DNA of 64,000 nt. It comes from Proteiniborus sp. DW1 (GTDB lineage Bacteria > Bacillota > Clostridia > Tissierellales > Proteiniboraceae). Every line of letters starts with the position of its first letter. The first letter of the stretch is position 1. Under the pieces are notes generated by a model. It worked only from the letters and a program-made list of their open reading frames with translations, had not been told where the DNA came from and searched no databases. A program made the position numbers and the translations under genes. Shown piece by piece: positions 1-6,560 of the stretch. The stretch is from contig NZ_FMDO01000007.1 in NCBI RefSeq assembly GCF_900095305.1, positions 62,001 to 126,000 on the forward strand, in the 5' to 3' direction.

Positions 1-389
1 CAGCTCTGGATTTCAAAGTAAATACTCCAGAAAAACCTATATATGTAGAGCTTGATGGAAAAAAGACATGGAGGGTATTCGAAAACCTCATTAGCAATAT
101 ACTTAAATATTCAATGGCAAATACAAGAGTATATATAGATATATCAGAAAATGATAATAATGTTATTGTTACTATGAAAAACATATCAAATCATGAACTG
201 GATTTTAATTCAGAGGAATTGTTTGAAAGATTTATTCGTGGTGATAGGTCTAGGAACACAGAAGGCTCTGGGCTAGGTCTAGCCATAGCAAAGAGTATAG
301 TAGAGCTTCAAGGTGGAAGAATAGATATAGAAATTGATGGAGACTTATTTAAGTCAATAGTGTATTTTAACAAGATGCAATTAAGCTAG
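1..389 (+). CDS. Sensor histidine kinase, C-terminal fragment (cut by window edge)
   Basis: Only the ATP-binding end is present; reading starts at base 3 and no start codon is in the window. The N-box is visible as ENLISNILKYS, followed by an F-box-like FERFIRGDRSR stretch and the G2 box GSGLGLAIAKS. The G1 position reads KNIS rather than DNGxG, a degenerate form I associate with membrane-bound VanS/WalK-like kinases of clostridia. It would autophosphorylate a histidine located before the window and pass phosphate to a response regulator not visible here. A strong terminator overlaps the stop codon, so it is the last gene of its operon and is separate from the flagellar genes. The signal is unknown. 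Confidence 0.85.
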   Translation, partial: ALDFKVNTPEKPIYVELDGKKTWRVFENLISNILKYSMANTRVYIDISENDNNVIVTMKNISNHELDFNSEELFERFIRGDRSRNTEGSGLGLAIAKSIVELQGGRIDIEIDGDLFKSIVYFNKMQLS

Positions 390-415
390 GAAATCTATTA
401 ATTTCCTAGCTTTTT
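385..415 (+). terminator. Rho-independent terminator after histidine kinase
   Basis: Ten-base arms GCTAGGAAAT and ATTTCCTAGC around a 6-base loop are followed by TTTTT. The stop codon TAG lies inside the left arm. Confidence 0.9.
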
Positions 416-440
416 ATGACTTAACTCAATTTTTTGAATG
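415..440 (+). repeat. Left-half remnant of dispersed hairpin repeat R2
   Basis: The sequence TATGACTTAACTCAAT directly after the terminator T-run matches the left end of the fuller copies at 10595 and 18659, which also sit directly after terminator T-runs. The right end of the repeat is not recognisable here. Confidence 0.4.
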
Positions 441-448
441 TATAATAT

Positions 449-475
449 TAAAGTTTTTCCTCAAATTGCCGATAT
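449..475 (+). promoter_or_regulatory. Sigma-D (sigma-28) flagellar promoter for flaG operon
   Basis: TAAA at 449-452, exactly 15 bases, then GCCGATAT at 468-475. This matches the Firmicute sigma-D consensus TAAA-N15-GCCGATAT without mismatch and lies 36 bases upstream of the flaG start. Confidence 0.85.
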
Positions 476-510
476 TAAATGTAGATAAACTTGATGTGGA
501 GGGAAAGAGC

Positions 511-870
511 ATGAGAGTAGAGAGTATAAAAACTACTGAAATACAGTTTAGCTCACAGCGTCTAAGTGCAGGGGATAGCATGCAGAGAGAGTTGCAAAAG
601 AATACAGAAAAAGAGAATACTGAAGCAGTTTCCACAAAAAAATATTCTGAAGAAGACATAAAAACAGCAATAGGAAACGTAAACAAGGCACTAAATCCTT
701 ATGATAGAAAGCTTGAGTTTTCAATACATGAGGCTACTAATCTAATATCTGTAAAGGTAATAGATACAAACACTGACGAGGTAATTAGAGAAATCCCGCC
801 TGAAAAAATACTTGATATGGTTGCTAAGCTATGGGAGATGGCAGGTATTATTGTAGATAAGAAAATTTAA
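511..870 (+). CDS. flaG: FlaG family flagellar protein
   Basis: A protein of 119 residues with a variable, charged N-terminal half and the conserved FlaG C-terminal half ending REIPPEKILDMVAKLWEMAG. FlaG proteins are associated with filament length control and are usually encoded next to fliD, as here. An in-frame ATG at 466 exists, but the ATG at 511 is preferred because GTGGAGGG stands just before it and because 466 lies inside the sigma-D promoter. It is the first gene of the flaG-fliD-fliS-fliT-like set. Its biochemical role is not well defined in any organism. Confidence 0.85.
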   Translation: MRVESIKTTEIQFSSQRLSAGDSMQRELQKNTEKENTEAVSTKKYSEEDIKTAIGNVNKALNPYDRKLEFSIHEATNLISVKVIDTNTDEVIREIPPEKILDMVAKLWEMAGIIVDKKI

Positions 871-883
871 GTGAGGTGAAAAT

Positions 884-2569
884 ATGAGCAGTATAAGATT
901 AACTGGGCTGGCCACTGGAATAGATACAGATGCAATGATAAAAGAGCTTATGAAAGCAGAAAGAACCAGAGTAGACAAGGTACAGCAGGATAAGCAAATA
1001 TTACAATGGAGACAAGAACTGTATAATTCAATCAATAAAGATTTTGCAAACTTTATATTAAATACCAGAAAAGAGTTTGGATTAAATGTGACGACAATTA
1101 CTGGTAGTATAGACGGCAAGTCCTTAAATAACTTAACATGGGTAAAAAAAGCAGTGTCCTCCAATGAAAATATAGTTAAGGCAAGTACTACATCCCAAGC
1201 TGCTAATGGAACTCATGAGATAACTGTACATAGATTAGCTGATGGGGTTAAGGGAGTTAGTAGTAAGGATATTAGAGAAGATATAGACAAAATATTAACA
1301 AGTTTAGGTGCTGAAATAGATGGAGAAGATGGAGAAAAAATAAAGATTCCTGAGTCTTTTAGCTTTGAAATTAATGACAAAACTATTACTGTAAATAAAA
1401 ATGACACCATGAGTACAATAATAAAGCGAATAAATGATTCAGGGGCGGGAGTACAAGCATCTTACGATGCTAATATAGGTAGATTTTTTATTCAAACAAA
1501 GACTACAGGGACAGATGCGAAACTTTCTTTCAGAGGAACAGATGAACTATCTAGAAACTTTATAGATGCTTTAAAATTAAATATTACATCTGGAGATACT
1601 ACTCTATATACATATAGCGAATCTGAACATCTGTTTGACAAAGATCAGTTTACTGGTACAAATGCCCTTATATCCTTCAATGGTGCTACAGGTATAGAGC
1701 AACCTACTAACCAATTCACCATCAACGGCATTAGTCTTGATCTTAGACAAGCTGATCCAGATACCAAAATAACTATAAGAGTAGATACAGACGTAGACGC
1801 AGTATACAATAAGATTAAAGATTTTGTGGACAAATATAATGAAATAATGGATAAAATGGGTAAGCTCTTAAGCGAAAAGAAGTATAGGGATTATAGACCT
1901 TTAACTTCGGAACAAAAAGAAGCCATGAAAGAAAAAGAAATCGAGCTATGGGAAGAAAAAGCTAAGAGTGGAATCCTAAGAAATGACACTGTAATCTCAA
2001 GTATTATGCAAAACATAAGAAGCTCTTTATACAGTAAAGTTGACAAGCTTGAAAATAGTCCTCTTAACTCACTGTATCAATTAGGTATAGAAACTGAAGA
2101 GTACTCACCAGGAGCTATAGGTGGTAAATTACAAATAGATGAAGAAAAACTAAGAAAAATGATAACAGAAGATGTAAATGGTGTGCTAGAGGTATTATTT
2201 AGTGAAGCGAAAACTACCATAGAGGATGGAAGAACGGTTCCTGTAAAGGAATCAGGTGGAGTAATTACAAGAATATTTAACAACATGATAGATGGAATGA
2301 GTGATATTCTTGGCAAGGCTGGTCCAGGAGAAGATTCTAACTTATATAGAAATATAAATACAAGGCTAATGATAGACTTTGTTACTGAACATAGCAGTAT
2401 GAGCACGCTGGATAAGGATATTAAAGATATAGATGAAAGAATAAAAGACTTGAATACAATGCTAATAAATAAAGAGAATAGGTATTACAGCAAATTTGCT
2501 GCTATGGAGAAGTTCATACAACAAATGAATAGTCAGAGTAGTTGGTTGATGCAGCAGCTTGGCATGTAA
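884..2569 (+). CDS. fliD: Flagellar hook-associated protein 2 (filament cap FliD)
   Basis: At 561 residues it is within the usual FliD range. The N-terminus has the characteristic RLTGLATGIDTDAMIKELM and the C-terminus ends in a coiled-coil segment finishing SSWLMQQLGM, both diagnostic of FliD. A FliD C-terminal domain covers roughly residues 300-545. FliD is secreted through the flagellar export apparatus and forms the cap under which flagellin polymerises. The start follows a GTGAGGTG ribosome site and lies 13 bases after flaG. fliS follows 25 bases downstream. No flagellin gene is in the window. Confidence 0.95.
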   Translation: MSSIRLTGLATGIDTDAMIKELMKAERTRVDKVQQDKQILQWRQELYNSINKDFANFILNTRKEFGLNVTTITGSIDGKSLNNLTWVKKAVSSNENIVKASTTSQAANGTHEITVHRLADGVKGVSSKDIREDIDKILTSLGAEIDGEDGEKIKIPESFSFEINDKTITVNKNDTMSTIIKRINDSGAGVQASYDANIGRFFIQTKTTGTDAKLSFRGTDELSRNFIDALKLNITSGDTTLYTYSESEHLFDKDQFTGTNALISFNGATGIEQPTNQFTINGISLDLRQADPDTKITIRVDTDVDAVYNKIKDFVDKYNEIMDKMGKLLSEKKYRDYRPLTSEQKEAMKEKEIELWEEKAKSGILRNDTVISSIMQNIRSSLYSKVDKLENSPLNSLYQLGIETEEYSPGAIGGKLQIDEEKLRKMITEDVNGVLEVLFSEAKTTIEDGRTVPVKESGGVITRIFNNMIDGMSDILGKAGPGEDSNLYRNINTRLMIDFVTEHSSMSTLDKDIKDIDERIKDLNTMLINKENRYYSKFAAMEKFIQQMNSQSSWLMQQLGM

Positions 2570-2594
2570 AAAATAGAAAGGTGGCTACAAAGCA

Positions 2595-2996
2595 ATGACT
2601 TATAATAATATGTATCAACAATACCAGCAATATCGTCAAAATTCAATAACAACAGCATCTCCAGAGGAGCTAACTTTAATGCTCTATAATGGAGCTATTA
2701 AGTTCATCAACCTAGGAAAGGTCTATATAGAAAAAAAAGAAATAGAGCAAGCTAATAGTGCTATTAAAAGAGCGCAAGATATTATTCATGAGTTAAATAA
2801 TACTTTAGATATGAGCTATGAAATATCAAATAATCTTAGAAGTATATATACTTTTATATTAGAAAAATTAATAGATGCAAATATTAAAAAAGATGTGAAA
2901 TGTTTAGATGAGGCTTTACCACTAATAGAAGAAATCCGAGATACTTGGAAGGAAGCTATGAAAGAAGCCAGAAAAATTAAATATGGAGCTCTTTAG
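2595..2996 (+). CDS. fliS: Flagellar export chaperone FliS
   Basis: This is a small, almost entirely helical protein of 133 residues. It carries the FliS signature ITTASPEELTLMLYNGAIKF near residues 17-36 and helix heptads further on. FliS binds the disordered C-terminus of flagellin in the cytoplasm and prevents early polymerisation. It lies 25 bases after fliD and its stop codon abuts the ribosome site of the next gene, so these genes are cotranscribed and probably translationally coupled. Confidence 0.95.
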   Translation: MTYNNMYQQYQQYRQNSITTASPEELTLMLYNGAIKFINLGKVYIEKKEIEQANSAIKRAQDIIHELNNTLDMSYEISNNLRSIYTFILEKLIDANIKKDVKCLDEALPLIEEIRDTWKEAMKEARKIKYGAL

Positions 2997-3005
2997 GTGG
3001 GGATT

Positions 3006-3476
3006 ATGGTAGAAAATATTATTATCGAAATGATAGAATTAACAGAGAAAAAGCTAGAAAGTCTAGATGTGATTTTAAATTTAAAATCAAAGCAAAAAGA
3101 AGTTATTGATCAGGAAAACATGGACGATTTAAGCACCATAATAGACTCAATACAAGAGCAAATAAATATAATTGATAAAATAGATTCTCTATACATCCTG
3201 AAATTAAATGAGCTTAAGTCCAGTACAGGCATGGAGAGTATTGCTCAACTAAACAATGAGATGTATCCTAAATCAAGAGTTTTACAAGATAAACTAAGCA
3301 AAACTAATTCCAAGCTCCAGTTAATCAAAGCTCTTGATGATGAAAACAATCATTTAATAAATGAAAAATTCCAAGAAACAAAAGATATGTTGAAAAACCT
3401 AAGACAAGGTAAAAAAATGGCGAAGGGTTACTTTACAGAATATAACGGAACAATGTTCATAGATGAAAGAAATTAG
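3006..3476 (+). CDS. FliT/FlgN-like flagellar chaperone candidate
   Basis: A helical, charged, 156-residue protein with long coiled-coil-like stretches and no transmembrane segment. It sits at the fliT position directly after fliS. Size, composition and place agree with FlgN/FliT-type chaperones, which hold hook-associated proteins before export, but I see no clear family motif. A GTG at 2997 is in frame; ATG 3006 is chosen because AGGTGGGG stands just before it. A bidirectional terminator follows the stop codon. Confidence 0.6.
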   Translation: MVENIIIEMIELTEKKLESLDVILNLKSKQKEVIDQENMDDLSTIIDSIQEQINIIDKIDSLYILKLNELKSSTGMESIAQLNNEMYPKSRVLQDKLSKTNSKLQLIKALDDENNHLINEKFQETKDMLKNLRQGKKMAKGYFTEYNGTMFIDERN

Positions 3477-3480
3477 CTAA

Positions 3481-3520
3481 AAAGAGATTGTGCAATTAAC
3501 AGTGCACAATCTCTTTTTTT
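3481..3520. terminator. Bidirectional terminator between convergent genes
   Basis: Thirteen-base arms, AAAGAGATTGTGC and its complement at 3504-3516, enclose about 10 bases. T-runs on both strands would serve the flagellar operon and the minus-strand gene that ends at 3527. Confidence 0.9.
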
Positions 3521-3526
3521 CTAGTA

Positions 3527-4414
3527 CTAGACTGATAGCTTGAATATGTTTCTAAGCTCTAAAAGTAGTTCAAGAGAGTTTTTTAGATGATAATTATATA
3601 CAATATCAAGATCACTTAGCTCATCTGTTCCTTCCACATTCATATTGTATTTACTATTTATAATATTAGAGTTTTCAATATTTACATTTAAGTTAGAGCC
3701 CATTTCAGCTAATATAGTAAGATTGTTATATAGCTTCTTCAATAAAACCATGGAATGTTCTAGATTTATATCACCTAAGCCTTTTCTATAGAGCTTAATG
3801 TTCATTTCCTTTATTAATATAGGATACTCTTTATTAATAATTTCAAGCTCATTTTCAATATTAGTCAAGTATTCCTTATCTGTATCTGGCTCCTTTTTTA
3901 AAATGATAGTTCTTAGAGCTTTAGAAAAATCATCTATTATTTTTAAAGATGCTTCATGTATTTTATTTTTAGTAAGTGGTGGAGAAATCACAAAGTTAAC
4001 TATTACAGCTACAACTATTCCAACCATAGTGTCAAGAATACGATTCAAACTATAATGTAATTCCTGACCTTTTTCTACATTCATTATAATGGAAATAAAT
4101 ACTATGGTGGCTATTGATATGGATTTAGTCCAGTTTAATTTGTTACACAGATAGATAACTACTATTATACCGATTCCAATAATTATAGGGTTACCAATGG
4201 ATATAAAAGAACATAATAGTCCAATTGCTGCGCCTAACATGGTTCCTAGGATCCTGTCTCTTCCCATTCTATATGAATCTACTAGGTTGCCTTGCATAGC
4301 TATTATTGCTGCGACTCCTGCAAAAAATGGGGAGTTTAGATTAAGAGCATAACCCAAACTAATACTTATAGTTACAGCAATGGATGTTTTAATTGTCCGC
4401 ATACCTATTTTCAT
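3527..4414 (-). CDS. FUSC / aromatic acid exporter family (ArAE_1) membrane protein
   Basis: About 295 residues. The N-terminal half holds roughly six hydrophobic membrane segments, including the family-typical KTSIAVTISISLGYAL and GRDRILGTMLGAAIGL stretches. The C-terminal half is a soluble helical domain of about 150 residues. Related proteins are putative proton-coupled exporters of aromatic acids, but substrates are rarely known. A GTG at 4465 extends the frame but has no ribosome site; the ATG at 4414 has AAGGATGATT upstream and gives the usual family N-terminus. The gene converges on the flagellar operon, and its 5' side faces the DnaA-box cluster. Confidence 0.75.
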   Translation of the reverse strand: MKIGMRTIKTSIAVTISISLGYALNLNSPFFAGVAAIIAMQGNLVDSYRMGRDRILGTMLGAAIGLLCSFISIGNPIIIGIGIIVVIYLCNKLNWTKSISIATIVFISIIMNVEKGQELHYSLNRILDTMVGIVVAVIVNFVISPPLTKNKIHEASLKIIDDFSKALRTIILKKEPDTDKEYLTNIENELEIINKEYPILIKEMNIKLYRKGLGDINLEHSMVLLKKLYNNLTILAEMGSNLNVNIENSNIINSKYNMNVEGTDELSDLDIVYNYHLKNSLELLLELRNIFKLSV

Positions 4415-4610
4415 ACTAATCATCCTTATTAAAACAGTGTTTATATAAGCTATTATCAATTTCACCTATATATATATTAATATTTTATGTACATAATGTC
4501 TATATACTATATATAGCCCTGAATAACATTAGTAAACACAAAAAAGCACAAGTATAACTTTTGATTATTTGCAAACCTTCAGATATATAGTAGTAAAATG
4601 TAGAAAATAA

Positions 4611-4745
4611 GTTTTCCACTTTATGAGTACATGTTGTCCACAATAAGATTAGTACAAATATACAGTTTTCCACAGATTTATACACATTATCCACAGACAA
4701 TCACATCACTTATCCACAAATAAACAACAGGGTTGCTGTGGATAT
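4611..4745. promoter_or_regulatory. DnaA-box cluster 1 (seven boxes)
   Basis: Matches to TTATNCACA or one-base variants: TTTTCCACT 4611-4619, TTGTCCACA 4634-4642, TTTTCCACA 4666-4674, TTATACACA 4678-4686, TTATCCACA 4687-4695, TTATCCACA 4710-4718, and TGTGGATAT (minus) 4737-4745. The two central boxes abut. Six of seven point the same way. No dnaA, dnaN or other origin gene is nearby, so this is a non-origin cluster in the gap between the FUSC gene and hpf. Confidence 0.75.
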
Positions 4746-4873
4746 TGTTTAAATAATTATATGAAATGACGAATTATAAAAGAAGGTGTTTTTTAGTTTG
4801 GACAATGGGTATCATATAAGTATAAACGAACACTTTTAAAACTACATAATTTTTTAAAAATTTCGAGAAGTTA

Positions 4874-4900
4874 AAAGGATAATTAAATTTTATGTAGAAT
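4874..4900 (+). promoter_or_regulatory. Sigma-H-like promoter for hpf
   Basis: AAAGGATAA, 11 bases, then GTAGAAT. This matches the Bacillus sigma-H consensus RnAGGAwWW-N11-12-RnnGAAT at every defined position. It lies 66 bases before the hpf start. The hpf orthologue of Bacillus (yvyD) is known to be partly sigma-H dependent. Confidence 0.6.
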
Positions 4901-4965
4901 TTTATATTTAATAACTGAATATAGTTTTTATAATCAATCATTTAAACTGAGAGGAGTTGAAGTAT

Positions 4966-5499
4966 ATGAAAATTACTATCAGCGGCAAAAATATGGCAGT
5001 AACAGATGCATTAAGAGAAGTCACAGAAAAAAAGTTGAGCAAGCTAGATAAATACTTCTTTGAAGATGTACCAGTGGACGTTACATTAAGTGTTGAGAAG
5101 AATAGGCAGATTATTGAAGTCACAATTCCTTTTTCAGGTGCTATCATTAGGGCAGAAGAGTCTACAGAGGATATGTATCAATCAATAGATAAGGTTGTTG
5201 ATATTTTAGAAAGACAGATAAGAAAACATAAGACAAAGCTTCAAAAGAAAAACAAGGGATTTGAGACTATTAGATTTGAAAACGTTCAGGCACTTCCAGT
5301 CGGAGAAAATGGAAAAGAATCCAGTATTGTAAGAACAAAGAGATTTGCTATGAAGCCAATGGATGCTGAGGAAGCAGTACTACAAATGGAACTACTTAGA
5401 CATGCTTTTTACGTATTTAGAAATGCTGAAACAGACGAAGTAAATGTTGTATATAAAAGGAAAGATGGAAACTATGGGTTGATTGAACCAGAGTTTTAA
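4966..5499 (+). CDS. hpf: Ribosome hibernation promoting factor, long form
   Basis: The protein has 177 residues. Residues 1 to about 100 form the HPF/RaiA fold, which binds the 30S decoding region, and residues about 120-177 are the C-terminal domain of the long form, with the conserved RTKRFAMKPMDAEEAVLQME segment. Long HPF dimerises through that domain and joins two 70S ribosomes into inactive 100S particles in stationary phase. An upstream in-frame TTG at 4957 is rejected: GAGGAG at 4951-4956 stands 9 bases before ATG 4966. The sigma-H-like promoter and the DnaA-box cluster lie upstream. The gene is followed by its own terminator. Confidence 0.95.
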   Translation: MKITISGKNMAVTDALREVTEKKLSKLDKYFFEDVPVDVTLSVEKNRQIIEVTIPFSGAIIRAEESTEDMYQSIDKVVDILERQIRKHKTKLQKKNKGFETIRFENVQALPVGENGKESSIVRTKRFAMKPMDAEEAVLQMELLRHAFYVFRNAETDEVNVVYKRKDGNYGLIEPEF

Positions 5500-5514
5500 T
5501 ATATATAATATATT

Positions 5515-5541
5515 TGCGACAGAGATTATCTGTCGCATTTT
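5515..5541 (+). terminator. Terminator after hpf
   Basis: Nine-base arms TGCGACAGA and TCTGTCGCA around a 5-base loop, then TTTTG. Confidence 0.8.
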
Positions 5542-5570
5542 GAATTTTCTAAGGGAATTTATAAACATAT

Positions 5571-5597
5571 AAAGGGATTAGTCTAAATGCATAGAAT
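5571..5597 (+). promoter_or_regulatory. Sigma-H-like promoter, one mismatch, before DUF5317 gene
   Basis: AAAGGGATT, 11 bases, ATAGAAT. One base (the A of AGGA read as G) differs from RnAGGAwWW-N11-12-RnnGAAT. It lies 42 bases before the next gene. Confidence 0.35.
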
Positions 5598-5639
5598 ATT
5601 TACATTATAATATGTCATTTGACGAAGGGGGATTTTAAG

Positions 5640-6233
5640 TTGCTGATAGAAAGCATGGTTTTAGCTATTTTATTTGGCAAAATAAGAGGGGGTAAGGTCT
5701 CTAGGTTGTCTAATTTAGAATTTAAGAGGGTTTGGGTATTTGTTTTGGCACTGATAATTCAAGTTGGGGTAATATTGTTTGCGGTAAACGGAAATGAGTT
5801 TGCACTTAAGTATATAAGAGAGATTAACGCAATTTCTTATGTACTTCTGTTTGCAGGTTTCGTAATTAATGCAAAACAGAGAGTGCTGATTACGATGTTA
5901 CTAGGGATGTTAATGAATGTTCTTGTAATGTTCTCTAATGGATGGCAAACACCTATTTCTATTGATGGACTGACCTTAGCTGGTTATGAGGAATTGGCGA
6001 AACTCACATTATCTGGTAAATTGGCTTTTTATACACCATTAAGTGAGACCACAAAATATGGATTTTTAAGCAAGATAATTACTATCCCACCGCCATATTT
6101 TTTTCCACAAGTGCTTAGTATAGGAGATGTATTTATAGCTCTAGGATTATTTACATTTGTACAAAGTATAATGACTAACGATGGATTTGGGAAGAGTGGT
6201 GTAGTTAGATTCAATTATAAGAGTAAAATATAG
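5640..6233 (+). CDS. DUF5317 family membrane protein
   Basis: A 197-residue hydrophobic protein with about five membrane segments, an N-terminal LFGKIRGGKVSRLSNLEF loop and a conserved FPQVLSIGDVFIALGLFTF segment near the C-terminus, typical of DUF5317 proteins of Clostridia. Function is unknown for the whole family. The start is taken as TTG 5640, eight bases after AAGGGGG; an in-frame TTG at 5619 lies before the ribosome site. It is a single gene between hpf and the structured RNA upstream of secA. Confidence 0.7.
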   Translation: MLIESMVLAILFGKIRGGKVSRLSNLEFKRVWVFVLALIIQVGVILFAVNGNEFALKYIREINAISYVLLFAGFVINAKQRVLITMLLGMLMNVLVMFSNGWQTPISIDGLTLAGYEELAKLTLSGKLAFYTPLSETTKYGFLSKIITIPPPYFFPQVLSIGDVFIALGLFTFVQSIMTNDGFGKSGVVRFNYKSKI

Positions 6234-6238
6234 AAAAA

Positions 6239-6267
6239 TTACATAAATATAGGCTTGCCTATATAAG
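6239..6267 (+). promoter_or_regulatory. Sigma-A promoter for the 6S-like RNA
   Basis: TTACAT 6239-6244, 17 bases, TATAAG 6262-6267 (or TATATA at 6260). Transcription would begin about 6270, at the AAAATCCTGC start of the structured RNA. Confidence 0.5.
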
Positions 6268-6269
6268 AA

Positions 6270-6485
6270 AATCCTGCAATTTGGAAATTGTTCTTAATAG
6301 AAGCATCTTGTGAAGGCGCTATTATATAACGAATAGGCAAGTTCTAGTTTGTAATACTTATAATCAAGAACTTGCCCTTATGAGTTTTAAGCAGATTGCC
6401 GAAATCTTTGGTTTCGTGCAAGTTGTTTATGCAGTGACTCAAGAAAAGCTTCCTTGAATGCGTGAGATAGAAGCTTTTCTTATTT
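6270..6485 (+). ncRNA. ssrS: 6S-RNA-like structured RNA candidate
   Basis: No gene fits here, but the stretch is highly structured. The 5' end AAAATCCTGCA resembles the start of Bacillus 6S-1 RNA as I recall it. CTGCA near the 5' end can pair with TGCAG at 6430. A 10-bp apical stem (GGCAAGTTCT 6336-6345 with AGAACTTGCC 6367-6376) caps the molecule. A small hairpin CGAAATCTTTGGTTTCG lies on the 3' side of what would be the central bubble. The 12-bp hairpin 6441-6481 would end transcription. 6S RNA imitates an open promoter and holds housekeeping RNA polymerase. The family call rests on architecture and the 5' end; another structured RNA or a secA leader is possible. Confidence 0.5.
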
Positions 6486-6487
6486 AA
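6441..6487 (+). terminator. Terminator of the structured RNA upstream of secA
   Basis: Arms AAGAAAAGCTTC 6441-6452 and GAAGCTTTTCTT 6470-6481 around 17 bases, then a weak ATTTAATT tail. Confidence 0.65.
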
Positions 6488-6560
6488 TTGTTTGCTTGTA
6501 ATTATTTGTCATCAATGATACAATAAATTGATAAGGCAAAAAAATAGAGAGGTGAGAATT

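Noticed and set aside
4500-4700. Minus-strand 66-codon frame across DnaA-box cluster 1
   Set aside because: It is a by-product of repeated TTATCCACA words; no ribosome site and no recognisable protein.
4611-4745. Chromosome replication origin at the DnaA-box cluster
   Set aside because: No dnaA, dnaN, rpmH or gidA near either cluster, and both gene neighbourhoods (hpf-secA and tsaD) lack origin hallmarks. Reported as non-origin clusters instead.
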